A stretch of DNA of 9,110 nucleotides, taken from the NCBI GenBank assembly GCA_024278565.1, contig JAJRSY010000175.1:1-9110 (forward strand), given 5' to 3'. This stretch comes from Bacteroidota bacterium. GTDB lineage: Bacteria > Bacteroidota > Bacteroidia > Flavobacteriales > Flavobacteriaceae. A program made the position numbers and the translations under genes. Positions 1 through 7,076 of the stretch are shown one piece after another. Each line of letters starts with the position of its first letter. The stretch's first letter is position 1. The notes under the pieces are model-generated. The model searched no databases. It was not told the DNA's origin and worked only from the letters and a program-made list of their open reading frames with translations.

Positions 1-183
1 AGTTTTCACGGGGCGATTAATCATGCTATTTTTATCCGCTCATTTGTGAGCGAAAACAATACGCTTAACTACCAAGCCGGAGCCGGTATTGTAGCCAAAT
101 CTGTTCCCGAAAATGAACTGCAAGAAGTAGAAAACAAACTGTCGGCATTGAAGAAAGCCATCAAACTGGCAACTGAAATATAA
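1..183 (+). CDS. trpE: Anthranilate synthase component I, C-terminal end (5' partial)
   Basis: Only the last 60 codons are in the window; the reading frame is open from base 1 to the TAA at 181-183. Seen: AIFIRSF followed by YQAGAGIVAKSVPENE and a charged C-terminal helix. This is the conserved chorismate-binding end of TrpE; the GAGIVA stretch forms part of the active site in this family. Known role: with the glutamine amidotransferase TrpG it converts chorismate and glutamine to anthranilate, the first committed step of tryptophan synthesis, in the cytoplasm. The related enzymes PabB and menaquinone/siderophore isochorismate synthases share this motif. The six downstream trp genes, starting 8 nt after this stop, make TrpE the clear choice. 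The feedback-inhibition site for tryptophan lies in the missing N-terminal part and cannot be judged. Confidence 0.96.
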   Translation, partial: SFHGAINHAIFIRSFVSENNTLNYQAGAGIVAKSVPENELQEVENKLSALKKAIKLATEI

Positions 184-191
184 TTTATAAT

Positions 192-755
192 ATGAAAATT
201 TTAGTAATAGATAACTACGATTCTTTTGTTTACAATCTGGTACACATGCTGGTTGAGTTGAAAGCCGGAGAAATTGAAGTGCATAAAAACGACCATATTT
301 CAATTGATGAGGTAGAAGATTTTGACAAAATTCTTATTTCGCCCGGGCCGGGTGTTCCCCGAGAAGCCGGTGGAGTTCTAAACATCATAAAAACGTATGC
401 ACAGGTGAAAAGCATACTGGGCGTGTGTTTGGGGCACCAGGCTATTGCAGAGGTTTTTGGCGGAAAACTACTCAACCTACCAGACCCCAAACATGGCGTA
501 GCATCCGTTTTCAATCAATCCCAAACCGATTATCTGCTTGAAAATATTCCTCAAAAGTTTAAAATAGGGCATTATCATTCATGGGTCGTAAGCCCCGACT
601 TGCCCGATGAAATAGCGTGTATAGGCAACGATATGGACGGTAACATTATGGCCATTAAACATAAAACATTCGATGTAAGAGGCGTGCAATTTCACCCCGA
701 ATCGGTGTTGACCGAACACGGAATGACTCTTTTAAAAAACTGGATAGAAAACTGA
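192..755 (+). CDS. trpG: Anthranilate synthase component II, glutamine amidotransferase
   Basis: A 187-residue class I glutamine amidotransferase, the normal length for stand-alone TrpG. It hydrolyses glutamine and passes ammonia to TrpE to form anthranilate. Seen: the N-terminal DNYDSFVYNL motif, the oxyanion-loop SPGPG (residues 50-54), the nucleophile Cys79 in GVCLGHQ, and His168/Glu170 in FHPES, so the catalytic triad is complete. The HYHSW segment (127-131) is also typical. It starts at an ATG 8 nt after the trpE stop with no Shine-Dalgarno sequence, as is usual in Bacteroidota. The stop lies 3 nt before trpD. The alternative is PabA, which shares the fold and sometimes serves both pathways; position inside the trp operon supports TrpG, although a dual role cannot be excluded. 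It is not fused to TrpD, unlike the enterobacterial arrangement. Confidence 0.97.
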   Translation: MKILVIDNYDSFVYNLVHMLVELKAGEIEVHKNDHISIDEVEDFDKILISPGPGVPREAGGVLNIIKTYAQVKSILGVCLGHQAIAEVFGGKLLNLPDPKHGVASVFNQSQTDYLLENIPQKFKIGHYHSWVVSPDLPDEIACIGNDMDGNIMAIKHKTFDVRGVQFHPESVLTEHGMTLLKNWIEN

Positions 756-758
756 AAA

Positions 759-1751
759 TTGAAAGAAATATTAAACCATCTTTTCGAACACAAAACCTTA
801 ACCAAAGAGGAAGCCAAAACCGTTTTGATAGATATCGCATCCGGCAAACACAACCATGCCCAAATTGATTCTTTTCTTACCGCATTCATCATGCGCAATA
901 TTTCGCTCGATGAGTTGGAAGGGTTTCGTGACGCCATGCTTGAACTTTGCATTCCGGTTGACCTATCTGAATTTGACCCGATTGATTTGTGCGGAACAGG
1001 CGGTGACGGCAAAAACACTTTCAACATTTCCACGCTGGCTTCCTTTGTGGTAGCGGGCGCTGAAATTCCGGTAGCCAAACACGGCAACTATGGCGTTTCG
1101 TCTGTTTCAGGGTCGTCCAACGTACTAGAGTATTTAGGAGTGAAGTTTACCAATGAGCAACAGGTTTTGAAACAGCAAATTAGTGAAGCGGGCATTTGCT
1201 TTCTGCACGCTCCCCTTTTTCATACTGCCATGAAACACGTGGCTCCGGTAAGAAAAGAATTGGGCGTAAAAACATTTTTCAACATGCTCGGCCCCCTTGT
1301 AAATCCGGCTATGCCAATGAAACAACTGGTAGGGGTTTTCAATTTAGATATTGCCCGCATGTATCAATATCTTTTTCAAAAAACCGACCATCAATACAGC
1401 ATTGTTCACGCCCTTGACGGCTTTGATGAAATTTCACTTACCGGAAGTCATAAAAGAATTTACAACAATGGAGAAGAATTGCTCAATGCAGAAGATTTCG
1501 GTTTCTTCAAAACAAAGTATGAAGATTTATTCGGAGGAAATAAGGTAGAGGAAGCGGCATCAATTTTCACAGAAGTAATCAACGGCAGAGGTACTGAAAC
1601 TCAAAACAACGTGGTTATTGCCAATGCCGCCACCGCCATTCAAACTTATTTTCCTGATAAAAACTTCGAAAATTGTTTAAGCCTTGCGAAAGAATCTTTA
1701 TTGAAGAAACAAGCGCTCAAGTCTTTAAACTCCCTGATAAGTATAAAATAG
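759..1751 (+). CDS. trpD: Anthranilate phosphoribosyltransferase
   Basis: A 330-residue protein, the normal length, that transfers the phosphoribosyl group of PRPP to anthranilate with Mg2+. Domains: a small N-terminal helical domain (about 1-70) and the alpha/beta nucleoside-phosphorylase-like domain. Seen: the PRPP-binding glycine-rich loop CGTGGDGKNTFNIST (78-92), KHGN (107-110), GSSNVLEYLGV (118-128), the anthranilate-binding segment RKELGVKTFFNMLGPLVNP (165-183), and the DGFDE motif (220-224) whose acidic pair binds the second metal. The start is a TTG at 759, 3 nt after the trpG stop. It gives the family N-terminus (MKEILNHLFEHKTLT); no in-frame ATG is available before residue 45, which lies well inside the domain. 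The rare start and tight spacing suggest translation by ribosomes arriving from trpG. trpC begins 14 nt after the stop. Confidence 0.97.
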   Translation: MKEILNHLFEHKTLTKEEAKTVLIDIASGKHNHAQIDSFLTAFIMRNISLDELEGFRDAMLELCIPVDLSEFDPIDLCGTGGDGKNTFNISTLASFVVAGAEIPVAKHGNYGVSSVSGSSNVLEYLGVKFTNEQQVLKQQISEAGICFLHAPLFHTAMKHVAPVRKELGVKTFFNMLGPLVNPAMPMKQLVGVFNLDIARMYQYLFQKTDHQYSIVHALDGFDEISLTGSHKRIYNNGEELLNAEDFGFFKTKYEDLFGGNKVEEAASIFTEVINGRGTETQNNVVIANAATAIQTYFPDKNFENCLSLAKESLLKKQALKSLNSLISIK

Positions 1752-1765
1752 AAGCCTTTGTTGAC

Positions 1766-2572
1766 ATGAACATATTAGATGAAATAAAAGCCTACAAACA
1801 GCAGGAAGTGGCAGAACGAAAAGCAAAATTTCCTGTGAAGCAACTAGAAAAGTCTTCCCATTTTCCTGTTGATTGTTTTTCGCTGAAAGCTGCTCTAAAT
1901 CTTCCCGATGCAAGCGGTATCATTGCCGAGTTTAAGCGCAAATCGCCATCCAAAGGCGACATTAACAAACCGGCTGATGTGGAAATTGTAACTTCCGGTT
2001 ATATAAAATCGGAAGCTACTGCATTGTCGGTACTTACCGACACGCACTTTTTTGGAGGAAGCTCAAATGATTTACTCATTGCAAGAAAAATTAACGCATG
2101 CCCGATACTACGGAAAGATTTCATCATAGACGAGTACCAGCTTGTTGAATCAAAAGCAATGGGCGCAGACGTCATTCTGCTCATAGTCAAAATGCTCACA
2201 CTAAAACAAGTGAAAGAACTCGCAAAGCAAGCTCGATTGCTTGGTCTTGAAACTTTGCTTGAAATTCACGAAGAAAAAGAACTCAGCTATTTGAATGAAG
2301 ATATTGACCTTGTCGGTATCAACAACCGCAACTTAAATTCCTTTCAAGTAGATATTGAAACCGCCAACAAATTGGGGCGACTTATCCCCGGCTCATTCAC
2401 AAAAATTGCCGAAAGCGGAATCAGTTCAGCACAAGATATTTTATATTTCAGGAATGCCGGGTTTAAAGGCTTTTTGATAGGTGAATATTTTATGAAAAAC
2501 AACAACCCCGCTTTGGCTTGCGCCAAAATCATTCAGGAACTTAAATTAATTGAAATAGAGCCGAAGTTGTGA
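1766..2572 (+). CDS. trpC: Indole-3-glycerol-phosphate synthase
   Basis: A 268-residue single-domain TIM barrel that closes the indole ring of CdRP with loss of CO2 and water. Seen, with roles known from characterised family members: Glu55 and Lys57 in IIAEFKRKSPSKG (52-64), the catalytic Lys117 in ILRKDF, Glu166 in LLEIH, the Asn in INNRNL (185-190), and Glu216-Ser217 in IAESGIS, all at the ends of successive barrel strands. I chose the ATG at 1766, which gives the usual MNILDEI start. An in-frame ATG at 1673 would add 31 residues but lies inside trpD and reads unrelated residues. It is not fused to TrpF, unlike the E. coli protein. The stop TGA (2570-2572) overlaps the trpF start in a GTGA junction, which suggests translational coupling. 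Confidence 0.97.
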   Translation: MNILDEIKAYKQQEVAERKAKFPVKQLEKSSHFPVDCFSLKAALNLPDASGIIAEFKRKSPSKGDINKPADVEIVTSGYIKSEATALSVLTDTHFFGGSSNDLLIARKINACPILRKDFIIDEYQLVESKAMGADVILLIVKMLTLKQVKELAKQARLLGLETLLEIHEEKELSYLNEDIDLVGINNRNLNSFQVDIETANKLGRLIPGSFTKIAESGISSAQDILYFRNAGFKGFLIGEYFMKNNNPALACAKIIQELKLIEIEPKL

Positions 2573-3213
2573 TAGAAAAAAAACTTAAAATAAAAGTGTG
2601 TGGAATGAAATATGTTGGCAACATCGCTGAAATTGCCGCATTACAACCCGATTTCATGGGCTTTATTTTCTACAAGCCATCGCCCCGGTATGCGGGCAAT
2701 AAACTTTCTAAAATCAGCCTCAATAAATTAGGAAAGCAAACCAAACCGGTAGCCGTGTTTGTAAATGAAAAGTTGGAGGAAGTATTAAAAATTTGCGTAT
2801 CCTACAATTTTACTTTCGCTCAACTTCACGGAAACGAACCGGCAGATTATTGCCAAGAACTGAAACAAGCCGGGTTGAATATCATCAAGGCTTTCCACAT
2901 CCATCAAGAATTCGATTTTGACTCTACCCAACCTTATGAATCAAGCGCTGACTATTTTTTGTTTGACACAAAAGGAGCCGGTTACGGTGGCACCGGAAAA
3001 TCGTTCAATTGGAAAATTTTGAATAAATATACCGGTAAAACTCCTTTTTTCTTGAGCGGAGGCATTGACCTGAACAACTCGACAACAGCTTTTCAAATAA
3101 TGCATCCTTCGCTGTATGCAATAGATGTAAACAGCCAATTTGAAATCAAACCCGGCATGAAAGACTTGCAAAAGCTTACTACTTTAATAGATTTGAAAAA
3201 TGAGCACCTTTAA
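2569..3213 (+). CDS. trpF: Phosphoribosylanthranilate isomerase
   Basis: A 214-residue TIM-barrel enzyme, the normal length, that catalyses the Amadori rearrangement of phosphoribosylanthranilate to CdRP. Seen: the catalytic Cys11 in KVCGM, the following GFIFYKPSPRY (31-41), QLHGNE (85-90), the catalytic Asp133 in LFDTKGAGYGGTG, LSGGI (162-166), and the phosphate-binding end AIDVNSQFEIKPGMKD (184-199). The start is GTG at 2569, overlapping the trpC stop by 4 nt. The first in-frame ATG would fall at residue 13, beyond the catalytic cysteine, so GTG is the only sensible start. In the pathway TrpF acts before TrpC although its gene lies after it. The 3' end overlaps trpB by 14 nt in a different frame. 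Confidence 0.96.
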   Translation: MIEKKLKIKVCGMKYVGNIAEIAALQPDFMGFIFYKPSPRYAGNKLSKISLNKLGKQTKPVAVFVNEKLEEVLKICVSYNFTFAQLHGNEPADYCQELKQAGLNIIKAFHIHQEFDFDSTQPYESSADYFLFDTKGAGYGGTGKSFNWKILNKYTGKTPFFLSGGIDLNNSTTAFQIMHPSLYAIDVNSQFEIKPGMKDLQKLTTLIDLKNEHL

Positions 3214-4387
3214 AATAAGCAAAGACGGATTTTACGGTGAGTACGGTGGCGCTTTTATCCCCGAAATGCTTCACCACAACATAAAAGAGCTGCAGGAAAA
3301 CTATCTGCAAATCATAAACTCGGAATCGTTCCAGCAAGAATTCGCTACCCTGCTACAAGATTATGTAGGTCGCCCTACTCCACTCTATTTTTCACAAAAC
3401 CTGTCAGAACATTACCAAACCAATATTTATTTAAAAAGAGAAGATTTAAACCATACCGGGGCACATAAAATCAACAATACCATCGGGCAAATATTGCTGG
3501 CAAAACAGCTTGGCAAAAAGCACATCATAGCTGAAACAGGAGCAGGGCAACACGGTGTGGCCACTGCCACAGCCTGTGCTTTAGCCAACATGCCCTGCAC
3601 TATTTTCATGGGTGAAGTTGACATTAAAAGACAGGCGCCTAACGTAAAAAAAATGGAATTGCTTGGGGCAAAAGTGGTGACGGCCATGAGCGGAAGCAAA
3701 ACGCTGAAAGACGCTACCAACGAGGCCATCAGAGCATGGATCAACGACCCGGTTGAGACACACTATATCATAGGTTCGGTAGTAGGGCCTCATCCCTACC
3801 CTGACATGGTAGCACAATTTCAATCGGTGATAAGCAAAGAAATTAAAGAGCAATTAAAATCTAAAACCGGCAAAGAAAACCCTGACTACATTATTGCGTG
3901 TGTTGGCGGTGGAAGCAATGCTATTGGCGCATTCTATCATTTTATTGATAACGGCTTTACCAAACTTATTGCTGTTGAAGCGGCAGGTTTAGGACTTGAC
4001 TCAGGAAAAACAGCAGCTTCCATTACCTTGGGTAAAAAAGGAATTATTCACGGCAGCATGACCTATTTGATGCAAACCGATGACGGCCAAATAGTTGAGC
4101 CTCATTCCATTTCTGCCGGTCTCGATTATCCTGGCGTTGGTCCCGTACACGCTTATTTGAATGATACCGGTAAGGCGGCCGTCACTTCAGTTACTGACCA
4201 TGAAGCCATGAAAGCGGCCTTGTTCTTATCAAAAACCGAAGGAATAATCCCTGCCCTGGAGTCAGCGCATGCATTGGCCTATTTGGAAAAAATAAAATTT
4301 AAGCCGCAGGAAATTGTAATCATCAACCTTTCAGGCCGTGGCGATAAAGACATGGCAACCTATCAAAATTATTTAGAAAATGAATAA
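3200..4387 (+). CDS. trpB: Tryptophan synthase beta chain
   Basis: A 395-residue PLP enzyme of the standard TrpB1 type that condenses indole with serine to form tryptophan in an alpha2-beta2 complex with TrpA. Seen: the N-terminal YGEYGGAFIPE (12-22), LKREDLNHTGAHKINN (78-93) with the PLP Schiff-base Lys90, the catalytic Glu112 in AETGAGQHG, the phosphate-binding GGGSN loop (236-240), the GLDYPGVGP segment (307-315), PALESAHA (351-358) and SGRGDKD (378-384), where Ser378 is placed to contact the PLP ring nitrogen. The ATG lies 14 nt inside the 3' end of trpF, and the stop overlaps trpA by 8 nt. These overlaps are consistent with coupled translation. No odd residues or truncation were noticed. 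Confidence 0.98.
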   Translation: MSTFKISKDGFYGEYGGAFIPEMLHHNIKELQENYLQIINSESFQQEFATLLQDYVGRPTPLYFSQNLSEHYQTNIYLKREDLNHTGAHKINNTIGQILLAKQLGKKHIIAETGAGQHGVATATACALANMPCTIFMGEVDIKRQAPNVKKMELLGAKVVTAMSGSKTLKDATNEAIRAWINDPVETHYIIGSVVGPHPYPDMVAQFQSVISKEIKEQLKSKTGKENPDYIIACVGGGSNAIGAFYHFIDNGFTKLIAVEAAGLGLDSGKTAASITLGKKGIIHGSMTYLMQTDDGQIVEPHSISAGLDYPGVGPVHAYLNDTGKAAVTSVTDHEAMKAALFLSKTEGIIPALESAHALAYLEKIKFKPQEIVIINLSGRGDKDMATYQNYLENE

Positions 4388-5153
4388 CAGAATAACTTCG
4401 CTTTTCCAATCCAAGAAGAAAAATATTCTGTCGGTCTATTTCACAGCCGGATACCCTGCGTTGGATGATACAACAACCATCATTTCGGAATTAGATAAGA
4501 ACGGTGTGGATTTGATAGAAATTGGCATACCGTTTTCCGACCCATTGGCCGATGGCCCCATCATTCAACAAAGCGGACAAAAGGCAATACACAATGGAAT
4601 GACAATCAGCTATTTATTCAACGAATTAAAAGACACCCGAAATCACACAAAAATACCGCTTATCCTCATGGGTTATCTAAATCCGATATTGCAATTTGGT
4701 GTAAAAGCCTTTTGTGAAACATGCAGCCGTATTGGTATAGACGGCTTAATAATCCCCGACTTACCGCCTGACTATTACAAACTGCATTTTCAAGATTTAT
4801 TCAAGGAACATAACTTGTGCAACATCATGCTCATCACCCCTCAAACCGATGATGATCGCATAAAAGAAATTGATAGCCTAAGTTCGGGATTTATTTACAT
4901 GGTGTCCACAAATAGTATCACGGGCGCAAACAAAACCTTAGAGCAGCAACTCCCCTATTTCGAACGGGTTGCAAAAATGAAATTGAAGAATCCTACGCTT
5001 GTCGGATTTGGCATCCACGACCGGCAAACCTATCAAATCGCTACAAAATATAGTAACGGAGCAATTATCGGTAGCGCTTTTATTAAAGCTTTGAAGAAAA
5101 GCAATCTATTAGATAAGCCGATAAGTGATTTTGTGGGGAGGGTTGGGCGCTAA
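4380..5153 (+). CDS. trpA: Tryptophan synthase alpha chain
   Basis: A 257-residue TIM barrel, slightly shorter than the approximately 268-residue E. coli protein. It splits indole-3-glycerol phosphate into indole and glyceraldehyde-3-phosphate and channels indole to TrpB. Seen: the catalytic Glu48 in IEIGIPFSDPLADGP with the second catalytic residue Asp58, GYLNPI (98-103), IIPDLPP (124-130), LITPQT (151-156), the flexible-loop equivalent VSTNSITG (175-182), VGFGI (208-212), and the phosphate-binding GAIIGSAFI (227-235). The loop reads STNSITG; the common form in other bacteria is SRAGVTG or SSTGVTG, a tolerable variation that is also seen in Bacteroidota. The ATG overlaps the trpB stop by 8 nt. 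The gene ends with tandem stops TAA TAA (5151-5156). No convincing hairpin terminator follows, so the end of the operon transcript cannot be placed. Confidence 0.97.
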   Translation: MNNRITSLFQSKKKNILSVYFTAGYPALDDTTTIISELDKNGVDLIEIGIPFSDPLADGPIIQQSGQKAIHNGMTISYLFNELKDTRNHTKIPLILMGYLNPILQFGVKAFCETCSRIGIDGLIIPDLPPDYYKLHFQDLFKEHNLCNIMLITPQTDDDRIKEIDSLSSGFIYMVSTNSITGANKTLEQQLPYFERVAKMKLKNPTLVGFGIHDRQTYQIATKYSNGAIIGSAFIKALKKSNLLDKPISDFVGRVGR

Positions 5154-5503
5154 TAAAGTGAGTTCGCAATTAAAACGGTCGTCATTCCCGGAAATATTGC
5201 TATTAAAGAAATATGGCTGAGTTTAAAGCATTCCGGCATTTTGTTTAACATCCAAAATTCCCAGATACTGCGCATCAAAAACAAAAGTTTTTCCATTAGA
5301 CGCCTTGTCTTGTTGTACAGTAAATTTGTGAATCAATCAAATGAAACAGAGGTGTTTTTACTAAATTCTTCCTTTGTAAATTCACTCTTATGTGTCAATC
5401 CGATAAAATAATTTAAAATGTTCCATATATTTATTGCTAACCATTGCTTTGGTTATATAATCAATTGAAACTCTGAGAACGGAATAAATTAACATTGCAA
5501 CCT
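5154..5503. other. AT-rich gap between trpA and the sterol reductase gene; possible degraded gene on minus strand
   Basis: There are 350 bases without a convincing gene. A minus-strand frame from 5336 to the TAA at 5223-5225 (37 codons, TTG first) reads IHKFTVQQDKASNGKT then FVFDAQYLGILDVKQNAGML, a balanced composition that looks like the C-terminus of a real protein. Just upstream on the same strand, a different frame reads KSEFTKEEFSKNTSVSFD, and an ATG at 5444 opens a third short stretch (18 codons, MVSNKYMEHFK and onward). Three short protein-like stretches in different frames could be one small gene broken by frameshifts, but I recognise no family and chance is possible. A plus-strand frame is also open (5157-5408) but has no ATG. 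The gap probably holds the promoter for the gene at 5504; no clear terminator for the trp operon was seen. Confidence 0.35.
5321..5328 (+). promoter_or_regulatory. Possible Bacteroidota -7 promoter element
   Basis: TAAATTTG matches the known Bacteroidota -7 consensus TAnnTTTG exactly. No good TTTG -33 partner lies at the expected distance upstream; the nearest TTG triplets (5305 and 5310) are too close. If used, it would leave a leader of roughly 170 nt before the reductase start. In sequence this AT-rich the 8-mer may be fortuitous. Confidence 0.2.
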
Positions 5504-6826
5504 ATGGAACAAAACAAAAAAGGCTATTATACCGATCACCCGATTGTCAGGAATATTTCAGTTTTGTTACTTATAGGATTGACTCCACCCGCAGCCATTG
5601 TTTTTTGGTACACAAGCCAATATCTCAACGGGTCCTTTGTCGAGTTGTTTCGTTTTTTTGGCAAGCAGGGTTTTTTCTCCGGTATGTATCAGATATGGGC
5701 GCCCGTATTCTGGGGATCAAAAACTGCGTGGAGCATAATTGGGATTTATGCAGCCGTTGAGTTGGTGTTGATGAAAATATTGCCCGGCAAAACGGTGTAC
5801 GGACCTAAAACGCCAAACGGTTATACGCCCATATATAAAAACAATGGATTTCTGGCATTTCTTGTTTCCCTTGCTTTATTATGGCTGTTTGGCTTTCAAT
5901 TAAAAGTATTTGATCCTGCGATAATCTACGATCATTTTGGTGAAATTTTGGGCGCGTTGAATGTTTTTAGCTTGTTGTTTTGCTTACTTCTCTATTTCAA
6001 AGGTATTTATAAACCGAGCACGCCCGACAGCGGATCAAGCGGCAACCCTTTGTTTGATTATTATTGGGGCACCGATCTTTATCCCCATATTTTCGGGTTT
6101 AATGTCAAGCATTTCACCAATTGCCGTTTTGGAATGATGGCTTGGCCGCTGCTCATCATCAGTTTTGCCGTCAAGCAACACGAACTATACGGCATCAGCG
6201 ATTCTATGATCGTTTCTGTGGCTCTGCAATTGATATACTGTGCGATATTCTTTTACTACGAGTCCGGCTATTTCAAAACGATGGATATTCAGGAAGACCG
6301 GGCGGGCTATTATATCGTTTGGGGAGTTATGGTTTGGATACCGGCTGTTTATACTTTAACGGCTCATTACCTTGTGCAACATCCCGTGCATATCGGACCT
6401 GTTTATTCAACTGTACTTGTTGCAGTGGCGTTGCTTGGCTTTTACAGTAAAACCAACATGAACCGGCAGCGGATACATGTGAGAAACAATGATGGTGATT
6501 ACCAAATATGGGGGCACAAAGCAAAGATCATCAGGGCGCAATTTGTAGATCAAAAAGGAGAAAAACGGGAAAGCCTCTTGCTGGTGGACGGTTGGTGGGG
6601 AATCTCCCGTCATTTTCATTATGTCGGGGAAATACTAGGCGCTTTGTGTTGGTCTTTGCCTGCATTGTTTATCAATTTCATGCCTTATTTTTATGTGGTT
6701 TATTTGACTATCCTGTTGTTTCACCGCGCCAAACGCGATGACGTGAAATGCCGGTTGAAATATGGAACCTATTGGGATGAATATTGTAAATCTGTACCTT
6801 ATAAAATCATCCCGGGGATTTATTAA
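5504..6826 (+). CDS. Sterol delta-7 reductase-like membrane protein (7-dehydrocholesterol reductase, ERG4/ERG24 family)
   Basis: A 440-residue polytopic membrane protein; human DHCR7 is about 475. Family role: NADPH-dependent reduction of the C7=C8 double bond of sterols such as 7-dehydrocholesterol. Seen: GPKTPNGYTPIYKNNG (about 101-116), FDYYWGTDLYP (184-194), FTNCRFGMM (204-212), SDSM (232-235), KTMDIQEDRAGYYIVWG (258-274), DGWWGISRHFHYVGE (362-376) and the C-terminal signature HRAKRDDVKCRLKYG (407-421), ending VPYKIIPGIY. These follow the DHCR7/plant DWF5 pattern more closely than the C14-reductase (ERG24) or ERG4 pattern. About nine hydrophobic segments are visible. I chose the ATG at 5504; an in-frame TTG at 5495 would add three residues. 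There is no Shine-Dalgarno sequence and no sterol gene beside it, so the native substrate (host, dietary or endogenous sterol) is unknown. A eukaryotic origin by transfer is plausible but unproven. Confidence 0.93.
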   Translation: MEQNKKGYYTDHPIVRNISVLLLIGLTPPAAIVFWYTSQYLNGSFVELFRFFGKQGFFSGMYQIWAPVFWGSKTAWSIIGIYAAVELVLMKILPGKTVYGPKTPNGYTPIYKNNGFLAFLVSLALLWLFGFQLKVFDPAIIYDHFGEILGALNVFSLLFCLLLYFKGIYKPSTPDSGSSGNPLFDYYWGTDLYPHIFGFNVKHFTNCRFGMMAWPLLIISFAVKQHELYGISDSMIVSVALQLIYCAIFFYYESGYFKTMDIQEDRAGYYIVWGVMVWIPAVYTLTAHYLVQHPVHIGPVYSTVLVAVALLGFYSKTNMNRQRIHVRNNDGDYQIWGHKAKIIRAQFVDQKGEKRESLLLVDGWWGISRHFHYVGEILGALCWSLPALFINFMPYFYVVYLTILLFHRAKRDDVKCRLKYGTYWDEYCKSVPYKIIPGIY

Positions 6827-6932
6827 AAACATTATTTAAAATAGAACTACACCCTCAATCACCGGCAAAAATATTTTATATTAGAGTTCAGGAAGCTGAA
6901 AGAAATTCAGGAATAACTTTTTCGTTATTAAG

Positions 6933-6991
6933 GCGTTTTCTATTTGGTACATTTTGTCAATATTTATAAAAAGACGAAAATGACAAAACGC
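6933..6991. repeat. Overlapping inverted repeats upstream of the mgtC-like gene
   Basis: TTTTGTCA (6952-6959) and TGACAAAA (6981-6988) form a perfect 8-base inverted repeat with a 21-nt spacer, placing the two halves about 29 nt apart (nearly three helical turns). In addition GCGTTTT (6933-6939) is the perfect reverse complement of AAAACGC (6985-6991), which shares bases with the right arm of the first pair. The two pairings are therefore mutually exclusive if formed in RNA. It may be a binding site for a dimeric regulator, an RNA structure, or chance in AT-rich DNA. Confidence 0.35.
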
Positions 6992-7011
6992 AATAATATT
7001 ATTATAAAACA

Positions 7012-7038
7012 TTGACACACAACAATTCAGGTAATTTG
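7012..7038 (+). promoter_or_regulatory. Possible promoter for the mgtC-like gene
   Basis: TTGACA at 7012-7017 and TAATTTG at 7032-7038 loosely resemble a -33 element and the Bacteroidota -7 element TAnnTTTG, which is short by one T here. The spacer is 14 nt, tighter than the usual distance for either promoter type. The element would start transcription about 30 nt before the gene. This is a weak prediction based only on motif resemblance and position. Confidence 0.22.
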
Positions 7039-7076
7039 CAAGGAATATAACTTTAACTGATGCTAACTTGAAAGTG

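Larger units (their letters stand above)
6827..7076. other. AT-rich intergenic region between reductase and mgtC-like gene
   Basis: There are 250 bases with no credible gene. It contains a weak 5-bp hairpin with a GAAG loop (TTCAG 6887-6891, CTGAA 6896-6900) lacking a following T-run, the inverted repeats at 6933-6991 and a possible promoter near 7012-7038, both listed separately. The heptamer ATTCAGG occurs at 6905-6911 and again at 7024-7030. An ATG at 7060 opens only three codons before TGA and is not a gene. Confidence 0.5.

Noticed and set aside
1673..1765. Upstream in-frame ATG that would extend TrpC by 31 residues
   Set aside because: It lies within the trpD coding region, the extra residues match nothing in the family, and the ATG at 1766 gives the standard TrpC N-terminus.
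3427..3744. Minus-strand open frame of about 105 codons inside trpB (and similar ones inside trpG, trpD and the mgtC-like gene)
   Set aside because: All lie antisense to well-supported genes and show no family features; they are byproducts of codon usage on the opposite strand.
5157..5411. Open plus-strand frame of about 84 codons following the trpA stops
   Set aside because: It has no ATG, an unbalanced composition rich in Ile, Leu, Ser and Asn, and looks like the antisense shadow of the more protein-like minus-strand fragments.
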